Origin: Knoellia sp. S7-12
GTDB lineage: Bacteria > Actinomycetota > Actinomycetes > Actinomycetales > Dermatophilaceae
Assembly: GCF_040518285.1 (NCBI RefSeq)
Contig: NZ_CP155449.1
Span: 930,001 to 994,000 of the forward strand
DNA length: 64,000 nt
Reading direction: 5' to 3'
A program made the position numbers and the translations under genes. Positions 1 through 7,711 of this stretch are shown one piece after another. The notes beneath the pieces are model-generated. The model did no database searches. It saw nothing but the letters and a program-made list of their open reading frames with translations, and was not told the DNA's origin. Within the stretch, counting starts at the first letter, position 1. Each line of letters starts with the position of its first letter.

Positions 1-751
1 CGCCGTGGGCATCCAGCACCTTCTCGACAACGGCGCCGAGCGAGTGGCCTACATCGACATCGACGTCCACCATGGCGACGGTGTCGAGCGCATCTTCTGG
101 AACGACCCGCGCGTCCTGACGGTCTCTGTCCATGAGTCCGGGCGCGCGCTCTTCCCGGGCACCGGGTGGCCGGGCGACATCGGTGGGCCTGACGCGCGGG
201 GCACGGCAGTCAACGTGGCGCTCCCGCCGGGGACGGGCGACTCCGACTGGTTGCGCGCCATCGAGTCGGTCGTGCCCCACGTCGTGGCGGCTTTCGATCC
301 CGATGTGCTCGTGACCCAGCACGGTTGCGACAGTCATCGCCAGGATCCGCTGGCGCACTTCAGCGTCTCCCTCGATGCCCAGCGGCGCGCCCACGAGTGC
401 CTCCACCGGCTCGCCCATGACCACGCGAACGGCAAGTGGGTTGCGCTGGGCGGCGGCGGTTATGAACTCGTCGACGTCGTGCCGCGGTCCTGGGCCCACC
501 TCACGGCGATCGCCGCGCACGCACCCGTGGCGGTCGACACCGTGGTTCCGCAGGAATGGCTCGACCACGTCCGTGAGACGTACGGCCGAGAAGGCCCGAG
601 CACCATGGGTGACCTGGCGCAGGAGGACCTGCCGATCTGGGTGCGGCCATGGGAGATGGGGCACAACCCGGACCGACCCGGCGACGCCGCCATCCTGGCG
701 ACTCGTCAAGCGGTGTTCCCGCTCCACGGCTTGGATCCCTGGTTCGACTGA
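1..751 (+). CDS. acuC: AcuC-type histone deacetylase family protein, C-terminal part
   Basis: The window opens inside this gene; about 250 codons remain and the stop is TGA at 749-751. The family is the class I/II histone deacetylase fold, Zn-dependent amide hydrolases; bacterial AcuC deacetylates acetyl-CoA synthetase. Visible family signatures are the metal/active-site block DIDVHHGDGVE near the start, VHESGRALFPGTG, the block VTQHGCDSHRQDPLAHF in the middle, and the glycine loop ALGGGGYELVDVVPRSW. Family membership is sure from these motifs. The deacetylation substrate is not shown by the sequence, and the neighbours downstream do not point to acetoin or acetate metabolism. Confidence 0.9.
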   Translation, partial: AVGIQHLLDNGAERVAYIDIDVHHGDGVERIFWNDPRVLTVSVHESGRALFPGTGWPGDIGGPDARGTAVNVALPPGTGDSDWLRAIESVVPHVVAAFDPDVLVTQHGCDSHRQDPLAHFSVSLDAQRRAHECLHRLAHDHANGKWVALGGGGYELVDVVPRSWAHLTAIAAHAPVAVDTVVPQEWLDHVRETYGREGPSTMGDLAQEDLPIWVRPWEMGHNPDRPGDAAILATRQAVFPLHGLDPWFD

Positions 752-863
752 GCCAGATTTCTCTCCACTCCACCGCGTGTCGACTGGACGTGGGAAAGAT
801 TCGGCTCCATCCGCTTCCCCAATGGTCACACCAGCCCCTATGGTTGCTACTTACACGCCGTAG

Positions 864-1115
864 ATGACCGCCGACGGGGAAGTCGGCGATGCGAGCGTGC
901 AGAAGATCGAGGTGGCGATGTCTCAGGAACGCTTTGCCGAGGTGCGGTTTCTCACCGTTGCCGAGGTGGCCTCGATCATGCGCGTGTCAAAGATGACCGT
1001 CTATCGCATGGTGCACGGCGGCGAACTTCCGGCCGTGCGCGTTGGACGGTCCTTCCGGGTTCCCGAGGATGAGGTGCAGAAGTACCTCCGGGAGTCCTAC
1101 ATGGGCACCGCTTGA
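864..1115 (+). CDS. small helix-turn-helix DNA-binding protein, BldC/excisionase-like
   Basis: A protein of 83 aa, or 65 aa if translation starts at the ATG at 918, which has a GAGG sequence 6-9 nt upstream and gives the more conserved N-terminus MSQERFAEVRFLTVAEVA. The core LTVAEVASIMRVSKMTVYRMVHGGELPAVRVGRSFRVPEDEV (shown here only as a landmark, residues ~29-72) is a MerR-like winged helix of the excisionase/BldC family. It directly precedes the bS22 gene, as in mycobacteria (Rv0500A-Rv0500B order, from memory). A strong hairpin at 1137-1161 separates the two, so they are probably separate transcripts. Its targets are unknown. Confidence 0.85.
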   Translation: MTADGEVGDASVQKIEVAMSQERFAEVRFLTVAEVASIMRVSKMTVYRMVHGGELPAVRVGRSFRVPEDEVQKYLRESYMGTA

Positions 1116-1136
1116 GCGAGCCGCATCACACGCTGG

Positions 1137-1161
1137 AGGCCGGGCCGATGAGGCCCGGCCT
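1137..1161 (+). terminator. hairpin terminator after the HTH gene
   Basis: A perfect 10-bp stem, AGGCCGGGCC (1137-1146) with GGCCCGGCCT (1152-1161), around the loop GATGA. It lies 21 nt after the HTH stop codon. No T run follows, as is common for actinobacterial terminators. Confidence 0.75.
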
Positions 1162-1330
1162 TCGCCGTTTCCGGTGCCGTCTCCTCTGCCCGTTCGAGGC
1201 CCGTTTGGGCGCTCGGCCCGCTCGCCGGTAGGGTGGCCCATCGACACACGCGCGCCGGTCGGCCGCGCAGGCCGATCAGCAGCTGCTGGTCCACCGTCGT
1301 TCAGATTCCCTCAATCAGCAAGGACTGCTC

Positions 1331-1429
1331 ATGGGTTCAGTGATCAAGAAGCGCCGCAAGCGCATGGCGAAGAAGAAGCACCGCAAGTTGCTTCGCAAGA
1401 CGCGCCACCAGCGTCGCAACAAGAAGTGA
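1331..1429 (+). CDS. ribosomal protein bS22 (AURKAIP1/COX24 domain protein)
   Basis: A 32-codon gene: ATG at 1331, TGA at 1427-1429. The product begins MGSVIKKRRKRMAKKKHRK and continues with LLRKTRHQRRNKK. It is made almost entirely of Lys/Arg and carries the RMxKKKHRKLLRKTRxQRR signature of the AURKAIP1/COX24 domain. In mycobacteria this peptide was found as a small-subunit ribosomal protein near the decoding centre and named bS22. Length, charge and position after a BldC-like HTH gene all match that family. The spacing to the upstream purines is long, so the ribosome binding site is weak. Confidence 0.92.
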   Translation: MGSVIKKRRKRMAKKKHRKLLRKTRHQRRNKK

Positions 1430-1447
1430 CGCGTCCCTGACGCGGAT

Positions 1448-1480
1448 GAACGGCCCTCGCCCTCCCGGTGGGGGCCGTTC
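1448..1480 (+). terminator. hairpin terminator after bS22
   Basis: Stem GAACGGCCC (1448-1456) with GGGCCGTTC (1472-1480), 9 bp, loop of 15 nt, beginning 19 nt after the bS22 stop. A second small hairpin, CCCACGC/GCGTGGG, follows at 1504-1520. The remaining stretch to 1648 holds one copy of the GTATGCCG octamer (1495-1502) and a possible -10, TAGGGT, at 1610-1615 for the epimerase gene. Confidence 0.7.
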
Positions 1481-1648
1481 CGCATTCAGGGCGGGTATGC
1501 CGGCCCACGCAGAGCGTGGGACCCGCGCTCGCCTCCCGCTGCGCGTCCAGCACGTGGGCCCTGGGGTGACAGGCCTCTCCAACCCCTCCCGTCTCAGGGC
1601 GGTGGCAAGTAGGGTCTGGCACGAAGAGCGTGATCCAAAGAGAGGGCT

Positions 1649-2701
1649 GTGTCCGTGGGTCAAGTAGTTCTCGTGACGGGGGTGTCCCGTTATGTCGGGG
1701 GTGTCCTGGCGCGGCGACTTGCGGCCGACCCTGGCGTCGACAGGGTCATCGGGGTCGACGTCATCCCTCCTCCTCGTGACATCGGCGGGGCAGAGTTCAT
1801 CCGCGCCGACATCCGCAACCCGATGATCGGCAAGGTCATCGCCCAGGGTGACGTCGACACCGTGGTGCACGCCAACGTCATCGCGACGCCGACCTTCGCC
1901 GGAGGACGCACTCCGCAGAAGGAGATCAACGTCATCGGCACGATGCAGTTGCTCGCGGCGTGCCAGAAGGCCTCGTCGGTCAAGCGCCTTGTCGTGAAGT
2001 CGACTGCAGCGGTCTACGGGTCCACTCCGCGCGACCCGGCGATGTTCACCGAGGAGATGAGCGCCAAGCGGCTGCCGTCCTCGGGCTTCGGCAAGGACTC
2101 GATCGAGGTCGAGGGCTACGTGCGCGGCTTCGCCCGTCGGCGACCTGACGCCGAGATCCTGACCTTGCGCTTCGCCAACATCATCGGTCCGCGGATCCGC
2201 ACCTCGATCACGGACTACTTCAACCTGCCGGTCATCCCCGTTCCCCTCGGTTATGACGCCCGGATGCAGTTCGTCCACGAGGACGACGCCATCGCGGCCC
2301 TGGCGCGAGGCGTCACCGGTTCGGCGACCGGTGTCATCAATGTCGCGGGAGACGGCGTGCTCACCGTGATGCAAGCCGCCTCGATCGCCCGCCGTCCGTT
2401 CGTCATGGTCCCGATGGCCGCCGCCGGCACCATCGGAGGACTCGGCAAGCGCTTCGGCCTCGCGGACTTCAGCCCCGACCAGATGTCCTTCCTCGCCTTC
2501 GGCCGGGGCATGGACACCACCGCCATGCGTGAGTCGTTCGGCTTCACCCCGTCGTTCTCGACCCGGGCGGCCTTCGAGGACTTTGCCCGCACCGTGAGTC
2601 CGGTCTATCCCTCGCTCGACGCCGTCAGCGGCGCCGTCGGCGGGATGGTCGGTGCTGCACAACAGATCCTGGGCCGACGACCGGCACGAGGGAAGCGCTG
2701 A
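1649..2701 (+). CDS. NAD-dependent epimerase/dehydratase (GalE2-like)
   Basis: A protein of 350 aa in the extended short-chain dehydrogenase family. The N-terminal Rossmann motif reads VLVTGVSRYVGGVLARRLA, a variant of TGxxGxxG in which the first glycine positions are altered (TGVSRYVGG). An Asp ends beta-2 (VIGVDVIPP). The usual YxxxK is not obvious; SSGFGKDSIEVEGYV occupies that region, so classical epimerase chemistry is doubtful. The GTG start at 1649 has the purine-rich AGAGAGGG a few bases upstream. The stop overlaps the next ATG by one base (TGATG at 2699-2703), so it is translationally coupled to the acyltransferase, as in the mycobacterial Rv0501-Rv0502 pair. Substrate unknown. Confidence 0.85.
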   Translation: MSVGQVVLVTGVSRYVGGVLARRLAADPGVDRVIGVDVIPPPRDIGGAEFIRADIRNPMIGKVIAQGDVDTVVHANVIATPTFAGGRTPQKEINVIGTMQLLAACQKASSVKRLVVKSTAAVYGSTPRDPAMFTEEMSAKRLPSSGFGKDSIEVEGYVRGFARRRPDAEILTLRFANIIGPRIRTSITDYFNLPVIPVPLGYDARMQFVHEDDAIAALARGVTGSATGVINVAGDGVLTVMQAASIARRPFVMVPMAAAGTIGGLGKRFGLADFSPDQMSFLAFGRGMDTTAMRESFGFTPSFSTRAAFEDFARTVSPVYPSLDAVSGAVGGMVGAAQQILGRRPARGKR

Positions 2702-4122
2702 TGGCAACGAAGAAGACGACCAGCAAGACGCCGAAGAAGAAGGTGTCCTCCGTTGCCGCCGGAGCGGCCCGGGCATCGGGCGAGCGCGCGCGCCGTCGAT
2801 CGACACCGTTGTTGTCCGCCCAGGCGACGTCCACGACGCAACCCTCGTCCCCGAAGGTTCTGTCCTCGAAGACCGCGGCCTCGAAGACTGCGAAGACGGG
2901 TTCCCCCAAGGCCAATGCGCCCAAGGCCCCAGCCCCAGCCGCGGCCGCGGCCGCGGCCGCGGCCGCGGCCGCGCCGAGCAAAGCCCTCGCCGCTGGGCGA
3001 CGTGCCGCGCACCGTCCGCGACCCACGGCCAGCGCAAAGCCGTCGTCCAAGGCGACGAAGCAGGCCGGCATACGCCCGCAGAGTCCGCGCGCGAAGCGTG
3101 CGGCCGACGAAGCCGCACGCAGGCACCTGCGGGTCGCCGCGCCCCCTGTGCCCACGCGTGCGTCGCCTGACCCGACCGCGACGCAGACCGACATGTCCCT
3201 CCCGGTGCCAGGAGTCGAGGAACTGGTCAGCGCATCGATCGCGGCCATGCGAATCGCCGCGCAGGGTGCAGGCATGTCACCCGACGAGATCGAGCGGCGG
3301 ATCGCCGCCACCTTGGCCTTCCTGCGCCGTCGGATCGAGGGGGACTACTCGGTCGACGAGTTCGGCTACGACGAGCACTTCGCCGAGAACGTCATCTTCC
3401 CGATGCTGCGCCCCCTCTATCGCAACTGGTTCCGGGTCGAGGTGCGTGGGCTCGAGAACATCCCCGCCGAGGGGGGCGCGCTCATCGTGAGCAACCACTC
3501 CGGCACCGTCGCCATCGACTCGCTCATGGTGGCTCAGGCCATCCACGACGAGCACCCGCGGCACCGCGTGATGCGCGGGCTTGGCGCGGACCTCGTCTTC
3601 CAGACACCGTTCCTTGGTGCGTTCGCCCGTCGCGGTGGCTCGACGCTGGCAGCCAAGGAAGACGTCGAGCGCCTCTTTGCCCAGGGTGAGCTCGTCGGAG
3701 TCTTCCCCGAGGGTTTCAAGGGTGTCGGCAAGCCGTTCAAGGAGCGCTACAAACTGCAGCGGTTCGGCCGTGGCGGATTCGTCTCGGCCGCGCTCAAGGC
3801 TGGCGTGCCGATCATCCCGACGTCCGTCGTCGGCGCCGAGGAGATCATGCCGATCATCGGCAACATGAAGACGGTCGCCCGACTCCTCGGGTTGCCCTAC
3901 CTGCCGATCACGCCGACGTTCCCCCTGCTCGGGCCCCTCGGATTCATCCCGCTGCCGAGCAAGTGGATCATCGAGTTCGGTGCGCCCATCGAGACCGCAA
4001 GTCACGGGTCCGCAGCCGCCGACGACCCCATGCTGGTCTTCGACCTCACCGACCAGGTGCGCGAGACCATCCAGCAGACGCTCTACTCGTTGCTCATGCA
4101 GCGGCGCTCCGTCTTCTTCTAG
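2701..4122 (+). CDS. PlsC-type 1-acylglycerol-3-phosphate acyltransferase family protein with Lys/Ala-rich N-terminal tail
   Basis: A protein of 473 aa. Residues 1 to ~165 form a basic, low-complexity tail (Lys/Ser/Pro/Ala) with a 12-alanine run near residues 81-92. The acyltransferase domain begins near residue 190. Family blocks are NHSGTVAID (His266) and GVFPEGFKGVGKPF. Such enzymes transfer acyl chains in phospholipid or glycolipid synthesis at the membrane; the tail could tether the enzyme to nucleic acid or acidic lipid, which is a guess. The start overlaps the epimerase stop (TGATG). The tail is encoded in part by a GCGGCC microsatellite. Confidence 0.88.
   Translation: MATKKTTSKTPKKKVSSVAAGAARASGERARRRSTPLLSAQATSTTQPSSPKVLSSKTAASKTAKTGSPKANAPKAPAPAAAAAAAAAAAAPSKALAAGRRAAHRPRPTASAKPSSKATKQAGIRPQSPRAKRAADEAARRHLRVAAPPVPTRASPDPTATQTDMSLPVPGVEELVSASIAAMRIAAQGAGMSPDEIERRIAATLAFLRRRIEGDYSVDEFGYDEHFAENVIFPMLRPLYRNWFRVEVRGLENIPAEGGALIVSNHSGTVAIDSLMVAQAIHDEHPRHRVMRGLGADLVFQTPFLGAFARRGGSTLAAKEDVERLFAQGELVGVFPEGFKGVGKPFKERYKLQRFGRGGFVSAALKAGVPIIPTSVVGAEEIMPIIGNMKTVARLLGLPYLPITPTFPLLGPLGFIPLPSKWIIEFGAPIETASHGSAAADDPMLVFDLTDQVRETIQQTLYSLLMQRRSVFF
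2941..2973 (+). repeat. GCGGCC hexamer microsatellite inside the acyltransferase gene
   Basis: Five and a half tandem copies of GCGGCC, read in frame as alternating GCG and GCC alanine codons. Because the unit is two codons, gain or loss of a unit changes the length of the alanine tract without shifting the frame. Confidence 0.9.
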
Positions 4123-4135
4123 AAGCGATCCGCGT

Positions 4136-4402
4136 ATGCCGTCCGCCCTCGTGAGTGCCCCCCGCGTCACCTTGATCAGCAAGCCCGGCTGCCACCTCTG
4201 CCAAGACGCCCGCGAGATCATCGCGAGAGTCACGCAAGAGTGCGGAGAGTCCTTCGAGGAGCTGAACATCCTCGAGCGCCCTGACCTGATGGAGCGCTAC
4301 GCCGAGGAGATCCCCGTGACCCTGGTCGACGGCAGGCAACACGACTTCTGGCGAGTCAACGAGAACCGCCTGCGAGCAGCCCTGACCCAACCCAAGCGCT
4401 AG
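4136..4402 (+). CDS. glutaredoxin-like thiol protein
   Basis: A protein of 88 aa with a thioredoxin-fold start (VTLISKPGCHLCQDAREII) holding a CxxC redox motif, a conserved cis-Pro segment EIPVTLVDG and a short C-terminal helix. It matches the small glutaredoxin/DUF836 group. The chosen ATG at 4136 lies inside a copy of the GTATGCCG octamer; a GTG at 4151 is an alternative. The gene follows the acyltransferase by 13 nt and precedes rex, close to the mycobacterial Rv0508-hemA order. Its redox partner is unknown; mycothiol is the likely thiol in this organism. Confidence 0.82.
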   Translation: MPSALVSAPRVTLISKPGCHLCQDAREIIARVTQECGESFEELNILERPDLMERYAEEIPVTLVDGRQHDFWRVNENRLRAALTQPKR

Positions 4403-4427
4403 ACGACTGCACCACTGAGCGGAGCGA

Positions 4428-4520
4428 GGGTGTGCCGTTCGCCGCCGGCTGGGTCTGGCGGGAGACGTGAGCGCGCTCAGCGCGCGAGCGTCGGATGGGA
4501 CAGCGGCGAACGGCACACCC
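4428..4520. repeat. perfect 18-bp inverted repeat around a 57-bp centre, between the glutaredoxin gene and rex
   Basis: Left arm GGGTGTGCCGTTCGCCGC (4428-4445) and right arm GCGGCGAACGGCACACCC (4503-4520) are exact reverse complements. The centre holds the 10-bp palindrome GAGCGCGCTC. The stretch 4403-4648 has no open gene. It contains this element, a small GGCGG/CCGCC hairpin (around 4542-4555) that carries the CGGCATAC octamer, and then the rex promoter. The element may be a factor-independent terminator, a structured RNA or a small non-autonomous repeat. Confidence 0.8.
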
Positions 4521-4648
4521 ACGCGCAGCGGAACGGGAGCGGGCGGCATACCCGCCAAAGAAGTGGGCATGACCGAGATGCAAGCGGTTACGCAGGAGGC
4601 TTGTACCAGAGCGTGATGAGGCCATCGTCTCGGGGTGGGTTCGCGACT

Positions 4649-4666
4649 TTGTGCATCGCTTCACAA
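4649..4666 (+). promoter_or_regulatory. Rex operator (ROP) in the rex promoter
   Basis: TTGTGCATCGCTTCACAA differs at one position from the consensus TTGTGAAnnnnTTCACAA. It overlaps a candidate -35 (TTTGTG, 4648-4653) and lies just upstream of a candidate -10 (TACGCT, 4672-4677; 18-nt spacer). Binding would block the polymerase, as in rex autoregulation in Streptomyces. The site lies 54 nt before the chosen rex start. Confidence 0.85.
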
Positions 4667-4719
4667 GTGCGTACGCTGGCAGGGCACCACACACCTTTCA
4701 GACAGGAGTCGAAGGCCAC

Positions 4720-5412
4720 GTGTCCGCCGACGTCGCAGCTCGCCGGGGTATCCCCGACGCGTCAGTGGCTCGACTCCCGGGCTACCTGCAGGCCCTCACG
4801 AGTCTGGCCGAGCGTGGGATCAGCTCCGTGAGCTCCGAGGAGCTCGCCGCCGCCGCAGGTGTCAGTTCGGCCAAGCTGCGCAAGGACCTGTCCCACCTCG
4901 GCTCCTACGGCGTTCGTGGTGTCGGCTACGAGGTTGACCGTCTCGCCTACGAGATCTCCACGGCACTCGGCCTCACCCAGGACTGGCCCGTGGCCATCGT
5001 CGGGATGGGCAACCTCGGCCGCGCGCTCGCGGCATACAGCGGGTTCGCCACCCGCGGCTTCAACGTCATCGCTGTCCTCGACCGTGACGACACCCTCGTC
5101 GGCACCTCGGTGGGTGAGCGCCGGATCCGCCCCATGGCTGACCTCGGCGCTCTCGTGCGTGAGGACCGGCTCGCCATCGGCGTCATCGCCACGCCGGCTG
5201 ACTCCGCGCAGGACGTCGCTGACCGTTTGGTCGGCGCGGGCGTGCGTTCGATCCTCAACTTCGCGCCATGTGTCCTCGACGTGCCGGATGACGTCATGGT
5301 CCGTAAGGTCGACCTGTCGACCGAACTGCAGATCCTTGCCTTCCACGAGCAGCGGCGCACCGGCCAGCTCGACCTCGCCGAGCAGCCCGACGCCGAGGAG
5401 GTTGCCCTGTGA
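4720..5412 (+). CDS. rex: redox-sensing transcriptional repressor Rex
   Basis: A protein of 230 aa. The N-terminal winged helix includes VSSAKLRKDLSHLGSYGVRG, the Rex DNA-contact region. The Rossmann domain begins at the typical AIVGMGNLGRAL, and the dimer-swapped C-terminal helix follows. Rex senses the NADH/NAD+ ratio and releases DNA when NADH is high. The GTG at 4720 is chosen because GGAG lies 11 nt upstream and an earlier in-frame ATG at 4651 falls inside the operator and promoter. It is first in rex-hemA-hemC-cobA/hemD-hemB, with 4-nt GTGA coupling to hemA. Streptomyces has the same rex-hem arrangement. Confidence 0.96.
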   Translation: MSADVAARRGIPDASVARLPGYLQALTSLAERGISSVSSEELAAAAGVSSAKLRKDLSHLGSYGVRGVGYEVDRLAYEISTALGLTQDWPVAIVGMGNLGRALAAYSGFATRGFNVIAVLDRDDTLVGTSVGERRIRPMADLGALVREDRLAIGVIATPADSAQDVADRLVGAGVRSILNFAPCVLDVPDDVMVRKVDLSTELQILAFHEQRRTGQLDLAEQPDAEEVAL

Positions 5413-6734
5413 GCCTTCTCGTCCTGGGCCTGTCCCACCACGGTGCTCCGATGGAGCTTCTCGAGTCCGCCGTTCTCGACCAGTCCGCCCGCGGGCGCCT
5501 CGAGGCCGCGATCGTCTCCTCGGAGCACGTCGTCGAAGCAGTCGTCGTCTCGACGTGCAACCGCACCGAGGTCTATGCCGAGGGTCTGACCTTCCACGGC
5601 GGCCTCGCTGACGTCTCCGAAGCTCTTGCCGCCGCGACCGGGGTCGCCCTGGCTGACCTCCAGCCGCACCTCTACGTCCACTACGAGGACCGTGGCATCG
5701 CCCACGCGTTCTGCGTCGCTGCCGGACTCGACTCGATGGCCGTCGGTGAGGCGCAGATCCTCGGCCAGCTCCGCGACGCCCTGACCCGTGCCCAGCGCCG
5801 CGGTCACGTCGGGCCGGCGCTCAACACCCTTCTGCAGCAGGCACTTCGGGTCGGCAAGCGCGTTCACACCGAGACCGAGATCGACGACGTGAGCCGCTCG
5901 CTCGTGGGTGCCGGACTCTCGGCCGCCCGAGAGAGTGTGGGTCCGGTCGAGGGCTCCCGCGTGCTCGTCCTCGGCGCCGGTGGCATGGGCGCGCTCGCCG
6001 CGACAACGGTGAGCCAGGCTGGTGCCGCCTCAGTGACCATCGCCAACCGCAGCCTCGCCCGGGCCGAGCGCCTGGCCGAGCGGGTCGGCGCCAGCGCACT
6101 GCCCTGGGACGCTCGCTTCGACGCGCTGACCGATGCCGACATCGTCATCTCGAGCACGGGTGCGACCGGTGTCGTGCTCACTGCGGTGGAGGTCGCTGAC
6201 GCAGCCGCGGCTCGTGGCGGTCGCCCGCAGGTGTTCATCGACCTGGCGCTGCCGCACGACGTCGACGTCGCTGTGGCCGACCTCGACGGAATCACCCGCA
6301 TCGGGCTTGCCGAACTCGGCGAGATGCTCAGCCACGCCGGCGACGTCCCGCAGGTGCGCGAGGCGCGCGACATCGTCACGGGCGAGGTCGCGGCATACCT
6401 CACCGAACGTTCTGCGGAGGCCGTCGCGCCGACCGTTGCAGCGCTCCGGTCACGAGCCCAGGAAGTCGTGGACCGCGAGATGGACCGGCTCGAGCGGCGC
6501 ACACCGCAGCTGGCCGACAGCGACCGCGCCGAGGTGCAGCGTGCCGTCCACCGGATCGTCGAGAAGCTCCTCCACGCGCCGACCGTGCGCGTCAAGGAGA
6601 TGGCTCAGAGCGGTCAGGGCGGCAGCTATGCCAAGGCCCTCAGCGAATTGTTCGACCTCGACCCACGCGAGGTGTCGGTCGTGTCGACTCCGCCGATCCT
6701 GCCCATCATCGACGACGAGGGGGTTGGCCGATGA
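5409..6734 (+). CDS. hemA: glutamyl-tRNA reductase
   Basis: A protein of 441 aa, the first committed enzyme of C5-pathway heme synthesis: it reduces glutamyl-tRNA(Glu) to glutamate-1-semialdehyde with NADPH. Signatures are the N-terminal [14 protein letters not shown], the nucleophile Cys50 in [11 protein letters not shown], the block [15 protein letters not shown] and the NADPH site [14 protein letters not shown]. The GTG start overlaps the rex stop by 4 nt. The helical C-terminal dimerisation domain is complete. Coupling to rex suggests that heme supply follows the NADH state. Confidence 0.97.
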   Translation: MSLLVLGLSHHGAPMELLESAVLDQSARGRLEAAIVSSEHVVEAVVVSTCNRTEVYAEGLTFHGGLADVSEALAAATGVALADLQPHLYVHYEDRGIAHAFCVAAGLDSMAVGEAQILGQLRDALTRAQRRGHVGPALNTLLQQALRVGKRVHTETEIDDVSRSLVGAGLSAARESVGPVEGSRVLVLGAGGMGALAATTVSQAGAASVTIANRSLARAERLAERVGASALPWDARFDALTDADIVISSTGATGVVLTAVEVADAAAARGGRPQVFIDLALPHDVDVAVADLDGITRIGLAELGEMLSHAGDVPQVREARDIVTGEVAAYLTERSAEAVAPTVAALRSRAQEVVDREMDRLERRTPQLADSDRAEVQRAVHRIVEKLLHAPTVRVKEMAQSGQGGSYAKALSELFDLDPREVSVVSTPPILPIIDDEGVGR

Positions 6735-7711
6735 CGCTGCGCCTCGGAACCCGTCGCTCCGTGCTTGCGACCACCCAGTCCACGTGGGTCGCCGACCAGC
6801 TGCGAGGGCTGGGGCATGACGTCGAGCTCGTCGAGATCACGACCGAGGGCGACAGGGACCGCACGACGCCTCTCGCGACGCTGGGCGGCACCGGCGTCTT
6901 CGTCTCTGCCCTGCGCGACGCTCTGCGCGAGGGCACCGTCGACCTCGCCGTGCACTCGTTGAAAGACCTGCCCACGACTCCTGAGGATGACCTCGTCGTG
7001 GCCGCCATCCCGCCGCGCGAGGACCCTCGCGACGCGCTCGTGGCTCGAGACGGGCTCACGCTCGGTGAGCTCCCGCCCGGTTCGACCGTCGGCACCGGTT
7101 CGCCGCGGCGCCGGGCCCAGCTCGAGGCTCTGGGGCTGGGACTCGACATCCGCGAGCTGCGCGGCAATGTCGACACACGCCTCGGGCGCGTCACCAGCGG
7201 TGACCTCGACGCCGTCGTCCTGGCGCAGGCCGGACTCGCGCGCCTGGGTCGCACCGCCGTCGTCACCGAGGTCATCGACCCCATCCAGATGCTTCCAGCG
7301 CCGGGCCAGGGTGCCCTCGCCGTCGAGGTCCGCGCCGATGACGTCGTCGCCCGCGACGCCGTCTCCCTTCTCGACGACGCCGACACCCGTGCCTGCGTCG
7401 ACGCGGAGCGCGCCGTCCTCGCGGAGCTCGAGGCGGGCTGCTCCGCGCCCGTCGGTGCGCTCGCCGAGATCGTTCTCGGCGACGAAGGCGATGAGCTCTC
7501 GTTGCGCGCCGTCGTCGCGAGTCCCGATGGCACGGGTGACATCCGTCGCTCGGCCACCGGCAGACCCACTGACGCAGAAGCCGTCGGCCGTGGGCTCGCC
7601 CGCCTCCTCCTCGAGGACGGCGCCGCCGACCTCGCGCCCGTCAACAGCGCCAGCAGCGCCAATACCGTCAACACACCGTCCACACCGAACGCCACGGAGC
7701 GTGACCAGTGA
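6731..7711 (+). CDS. hemC: hydroxymethylbilane synthase (porphobilinogen deaminase)
   Basis: A protein of 326 aa that polymerises four porphobilinogen units to hydroxymethylbilane. It carries the N-terminal [14 protein letters not shown], the conserved HSLKDLPT block, GSPRRRAQL and Cys237 in [11 protein letters not shown], where the dipyrromethane cofactor is attached. The last ~20 residues are a Ser/Asn/Thr-rich tail ([15 protein letters not shown]) not needed by the fold. ATGA overlaps at both ends couple it to hemA and to the next gene. Confidence 0.97.
   Translation: MTLRLGTRRSVLATTQSTWVADQLRGLGHDVELVEITTEGDRDRTTPLATLGGTGVFVSALRDALREGTVDLAVHSLKDLPTTPEDDLVVAAIPPREDPRDALVARDGLTLGELPPGSTVGTGSPRRRAQLEALGLGLDIRELRGNVDTRLGRVTSGDLDAVVLAQAGLARLGRTAVVTEVIDPIQMLPAPGQGALAVEVRADDVVARDAVSLLDDADTRACVDAERAVLAELEAGCSAPVGALAEIVLGDEGDELSLRAVVASPDGTGDIRRSATGRPTDAEAVGRGLARLLLEDGAADLAPVNSASSANTVNTPSTPNATERDQ

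Noticed and set aside
1337..3118. A 593-codon minus-strand frame opposite bS22, the epimerase and the acyltransferase.
   Set aside because: Low-complexity Arg/Ser/Pro composition opposite genes with clear homology; typical shadow.
4651..4719. Upstream ATG as start of rex.
   Set aside because: It falls inside the Rex operator and promoter; the GTG at 4720 has a GGAG sequence and the conserved N-terminus.
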